Made by a program: the position numbers and the translations under genes. The notes below the pieces were generated by a model that saw only the letters and a list, made by a program, of their open reading frames with translations, searched no databases and was not told where the DNA came from. DNA of 64,000 nucleotides from Chamaecyparis obtusa (taxonomy: Eukaryota; Streptophyta; Pinopsida; Cupressales; Cupressaceae). Positions 61,166 through 64,000 of this stretch are shown piece after piece (position 1 is the first letter of the stretch; the number at the start of each line of letters is the position of its first letter). The stretch lies in NCBI GenBank assembly GCA_027943335.1, contig BSBK01008852.1, positions 1 through 64,000 on the forward strand. The letters are read 5' to 3'.

Positions 61166-62896
61166 CTAAACACATTTCATCAATTCTACTACTTGATCAG
61201 CAATAATCTGCATGTTTGCAGAAGACAACTTCAGATCATTCATGTCGTTATTGTTGTCATCCTCCATCTTCTTGAACCTAGATCTCGTATGCTTGCTAGG
61301 GCCCTGATCATCTTTAGTATCTATGACCTCTTGGTTCCCTTTCCCATTGTCGAGCTTGTCCACCAGGATCTTCACATGCTCATTAGATGCCTTAAGGATA
61401 GCATAGCTCTACTCTGCAATATTCCCCATGGTATTTTCTAGCTTGTCAATTCTCTTTTCCATAATCTCAATTTTCCTAGTCATACCATTACTGTTTTCAT
61501 TTTTTTCCTCTATGGCAATAATTCTGTCATTGAAGACATTAAGACCCTCAGCCCTGACGATAGTGTCAGTGAGCTCATCAGTTCTCTGGCCCATAGTTTT
61601 CTCCCCTAGGTGCATCGTTCTAAGAACCTCCATCTCTTTTTGCAGCTGGTGAATATGGGTCTTCATCGCAGTAATGTCATTTTTCATAATGCCGAGGGTA
61701 GTCAAGAAAGCCAAACAACCCAAATTCTCAAAATCCATATTATCTCCCTCCATCTTCTTAAAACCCTTGTTCCCTTCCTCTATTTTATCCTTAGAGCTCT
61801 CCACATTCTCCTTCTCCATGTTGACCTTATCCTTCTCATGCCCATCTTTCCCAATATTGGTCACAGCCTGTGCAACCTCATGCAAGATATTATCTTCAAC
61901 CCACACATTTTTTCCTGTTCCCACACTCTCCTCCACAACGGGATTAGTGTCCACACGGTCTTCCTGATTAATCTTTTCCTGAGAGGAAGAGCCCTTGTCA
62001 GAGGATATAAAAACCCTTTTCGCAACTTTCTTCTTCTCTTTTTTGGCTTTGGTGCATTTGCCAATGGGCTCCATTCAATTTTTCCCCTGCTTCTTAGAAC
62101 TTTCCTCCTTGCTCTCTTCTTCCTCTAAATCCATTTTTGTGATCGATTCCTCCACCTTCCTTTTCTTTTTATTTCTCTTGGGGCTAGACTCCTGGTACTC
62201 CTCAGAGTTCCCCTCTTCTTCTTCTGTATCCTCCATAAAAGGCTCCTCAGATTCTTTCCCATTAGTGTCATAATCCTCAAGGGCTTTTCTGTTAAGCCAG
62301 GGTCTTTCCACCTTCTTCAATTTCAACACCTCATAAATCAGGACCATGAGCCCTTCATGGCAAGCATGATCACCCTCCATATCCCTTTGCCAGTGGAGGA
62401 TAGAGGCATTCAAAGAGCTCAACAGGTAAAAAGGAAAATTAATTTTTACCCCATGCCTAAAGTGATTCAGAAGGATAAGATGATGGTTGTAAATTTTAGT
62501 ATACCGACCATCAAGGATAATGTAGCCAATAATAACAAATAAAACAAGGCTCCAGGGCCTGGAAATACACTTAGGGTTACAGTACGAATTGTCTACCTTA
62601 ACCATGCGATTTCTCTCCTGCTCCGTAGGTGCAAAAGCCTCCAAGGATTTGTCTGAAATCTTCCTATCCCTGTAGAAGTTGATGCGCTCAGTCATCAAGC
62701 CAGTCACTTCTACAATAACCTCCTCAGTCACCTCCACACTTTGCGTGCCAACCAAAACACTCCCCTTATTCCATGTTTTGATGAAAGTTTTGGTCACAGC
62801 GACCAGAGTCCCATCTTTGACTATTTTCCATATCTCCTTGTTTGGTTTCCAATCACTTCAGTTCCCCAGCTTGCACCTCCTCTTCCTGCCTCCCAT
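61166..62896 (-). pseudogene. Unknown ORF downstream of LINE RNase H, about 577 codons
   Basis: The proposed start is the ATG at 62896. One frame runs to 61166 with three in-frame stops: a TGA near 62860, a TGA at 62077-62075 (directly followed by an ATG) and a TAG at about 61411. The N-terminal half is hydrophobic and globular-looking, with EVTGL near 62700 and later the text NFPFYLLSSLNASIL near 62430. Then come a Glu/Lys-rich acidic segment, a basic segment and a coiled coil (about 61680-61420). No enzymatic motif was recognised. The EVTGL text also occurs in ORF2 of the element at 41929-49574, and the hydrophobic block sits at a similar distance after it. Whether it belongs to the LINE or to another element fused with it is uncertain. 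Confidence 0.6.
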
Positions 62897-63077
62897 AGCT
62901 TTGTAAGAGATCATAAAGCCCTTCTCTAGATTAATCCAAACACTTTGCAAATTAGCCTCTAGAATGTAATAAGACCTTTTAATGTTCTAAGGGACCCATA
63001 AATCATGCCAAAGAACCCCAATAATTATCTCAGAATCAGCCCACTATCCTTCATGATCGTCACACAAATTACTACAA

Positions 63078-63950
63078 TCAATACTCATTAATAAACTCTT
63101 CATTCAAAACATATTGCTTACTCATTGTCCACTCCTTATTAATTAACAATGACCCTTTACAAGGGAGATCAAAACCATCATTCCACTCAATTTCCACCTG
63201 GCTTTTACAAGCCACATTCGCGGCCCAGTCAGCCACTGAGTTGGCCTCCCTGAAAATGTGGGTTATCATACACTTTTCAACGGATTCAATAATTTTTTTA
63301 GCCTTGCTAATAACATTGGCTATGGTCCATGAAGGGTTCATTGTATTCTTCAAGAAATTAACAATATTTAGGGAATCCCATTCAATCCAAATTTTAGTAT
63401 AACTCTTCCTTTTGGCTAATAGCAACCCATAAAGAGCAGCATTAGCCTCTGCCACCTGATTGGTATTAAAACCTTTAGGAATGGCCATATCCCCTTTGTA
63501 TTTCCCATACTCATCTCTAATAACCATACCACAGCCAGTAGTTCTAGGGTTGCCTTTAGAGGCACCGTCAAAATTGACTTTAACCCAACCATTAGGGGGA
63601 CAGTCCCACCTAGCCTCTTCTCTCATATTTCTTTTAGTATCTTGAACCTTCCTTCCTTCAAACTTCCAATTCTTATAGACTTTGGCCTCCCAATCATCCT
63701 TTGGATCTTGATAATTCTTAATCAACCCCAAATTATCCAACAAAGCACTCTTAATCTTGTGGAAAATACTATCCCAGTTGGACTCCTTGTTCCCAAAAAT
63801 TATATCATTCCTTTCTTTCCAAACGCCCCAACACAAGAAGGGAAGGAAGAAATTCCAAAAGGAGATTAAGAACTTATTTTTAGTAGGTGGCTTCCAGCAA
63901 GTGAAAATCTCTTGAATGTCTTGAGGGAAAACCCACTCCATATTCATCAA
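63078..63950 (-). CDS. LINE C-terminal RNase H domain (RVT_3 type), partial
   Basis: Open for 290 codons and continuing beyond what is visible, so the ATG-like start at 63950 is probably not a true start. The first part (LCWGVWKERNDIIF) is the linker that usually follows the zf-RVT region of plant LINE reverse transcriptases. The RNase H domain then begins at GWVKVNFDGASKGNPR near 63590. Acidic residues of the active site are visible in FDGAS, VAEANAA, EWDS and VADWAAN. RNase H removes the RNA strand during target-primed reverse transcription. No stop interrupts this part, unlike the downstream frame. Confidence 0.85.
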   Translation of the reverse strand: MMNMEWVFPQDIQEIFTCWKPPTKNKFLISFWNFFLPFLCWGVWKERNDIIFGNKESNWDSIFHKIKSALLDNLGLIKNYQDPKDDWEAKVYKNWKFEGRKVQDTKRNMREEARWDCPPNGWVKVNFDGASKGNPRTTGCGMVIRDEYGKYKGDMAIPKGFNTNQVAEANAALYGLLLAKRKSYTKIWIEWDSLNIVNFLKNTMNPSWTIANVISKAKKIIESVEKCMITHIFREANSVADWAANVACKSQVEIEWNDGFDLPCKGSLLINKEWTMSKQYVLNEEFINEY

Positions 63951-64000
63951 ATCAAGGAATTTTTCCCATATTTGCCTAGAAAAAGAACAATGGATAGTCA

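Larger units (their letters stand above)
60900..64000 (-). mobile_element. 3' part of a LINE (non-LTR) retrotransposon, extends beyond window
   Basis: Read on the minus strand, a C-terminal RNase H domain (63950-63078) is followed by about 180 bp, a second open frame (62896-61166) and an untranslated tail. The tail ends near 60905 in a TTATTATTA-rich run. The reverse transcriptase and any endonuclease would lie to the right of the window. The left boundary is approximate, as no target duplication could be checked without the other end. Confidence 0.7.

Noticed and set aside
60847..61173. Hydrophobic membrane protein on the minus strand
   Set aside because: It lies in the T-rich untranslated tail of the LINE, with no recognised family; probably chance.
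61428..62273. Plus-strand hydrophobic frames
   Set aside because: They are antisense shadows of the minus-strand Lys/Glu-rich ORF.

Overview
This window looks like intergenic heterochromatin from a large plant nuclear genome. It is AT-rich and gene-poor and holds nested LTR retrotransposons, solo LTRs, a LINE, microsatellites and a decayed cluster of leucine-rich-repeat receptor kinases (LRR-RLKs). The inflated, old repeats and the non-RD class XII type RLKs would suit a gymnosperm such as a conifer, but that placement is an inference. No bacterial or organellar features were seen, and no tRNA or rRNA gene was recognised.

Positions 1-33.4 kb hold three related RLK copies. The best is at 4490-7675: two exons with one in-frame stop late in the kinase domain. 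The second (16655-16948) is a 3' fragment only. The third (21192-24302) is a full-length pseudogene with many stops, and its 5' end is replaced by LTR-like DNA. The three share about 1 kb of 3' flank, so each copy shows the empty site for insertions in the others. This exposes a 2,949-bp probable solo LTR (8275-11223, 5-bp target duplication), a hairpin insertion (7817-7943) and a complete Ty1/copia element (24563-32738) with long LTRs, tRNA-iMet primer site, polypurine tract and a decayed gag-pol.

Positions 33.4-41.9 kb hold LTR remnants, a (TA)n tract, and a 2-kb imperfect palindrome (about 37515-39495) whose centre is almost 1 kb of mirrored CT/CA and GT/GA microsatellite. A 41-bp minisatellite follows.

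Positions 41929-49574 hold the most unusual element. It is a minus-strand LTR retrotransposon with 1,036-bp LTRs, 5-bp target duplication, primer site and polypurine tract. It carries a coiled-coil, four-zinc-knuckle gag and then a second frame of about 1,146 codons in which no protease, integrase, reverse transcriptase or RNase H could be recognised. Its in-frame stops are TAG or TAA only. A 400-bp solo LTR is nested in its gag.

Positions 49.6-60.9 kb are mostly featureless apart from short tandem repeats and one exon of a KUP/HAK potassium transporter (about 53364-53559). The right end (about 60900-64000, minus strand) is the 3' part of a LINE: a C-terminal RNase H domain, then an extra frame of about 577 codons that shares a short EVTGL-type motif with the second frame of the non-autonomous element.

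Nothing here forms an operon or pathway. The only host-type genes are the RLK family, a plasma-membrane receptor type used in immune sensing, and the orphan transporter exon.
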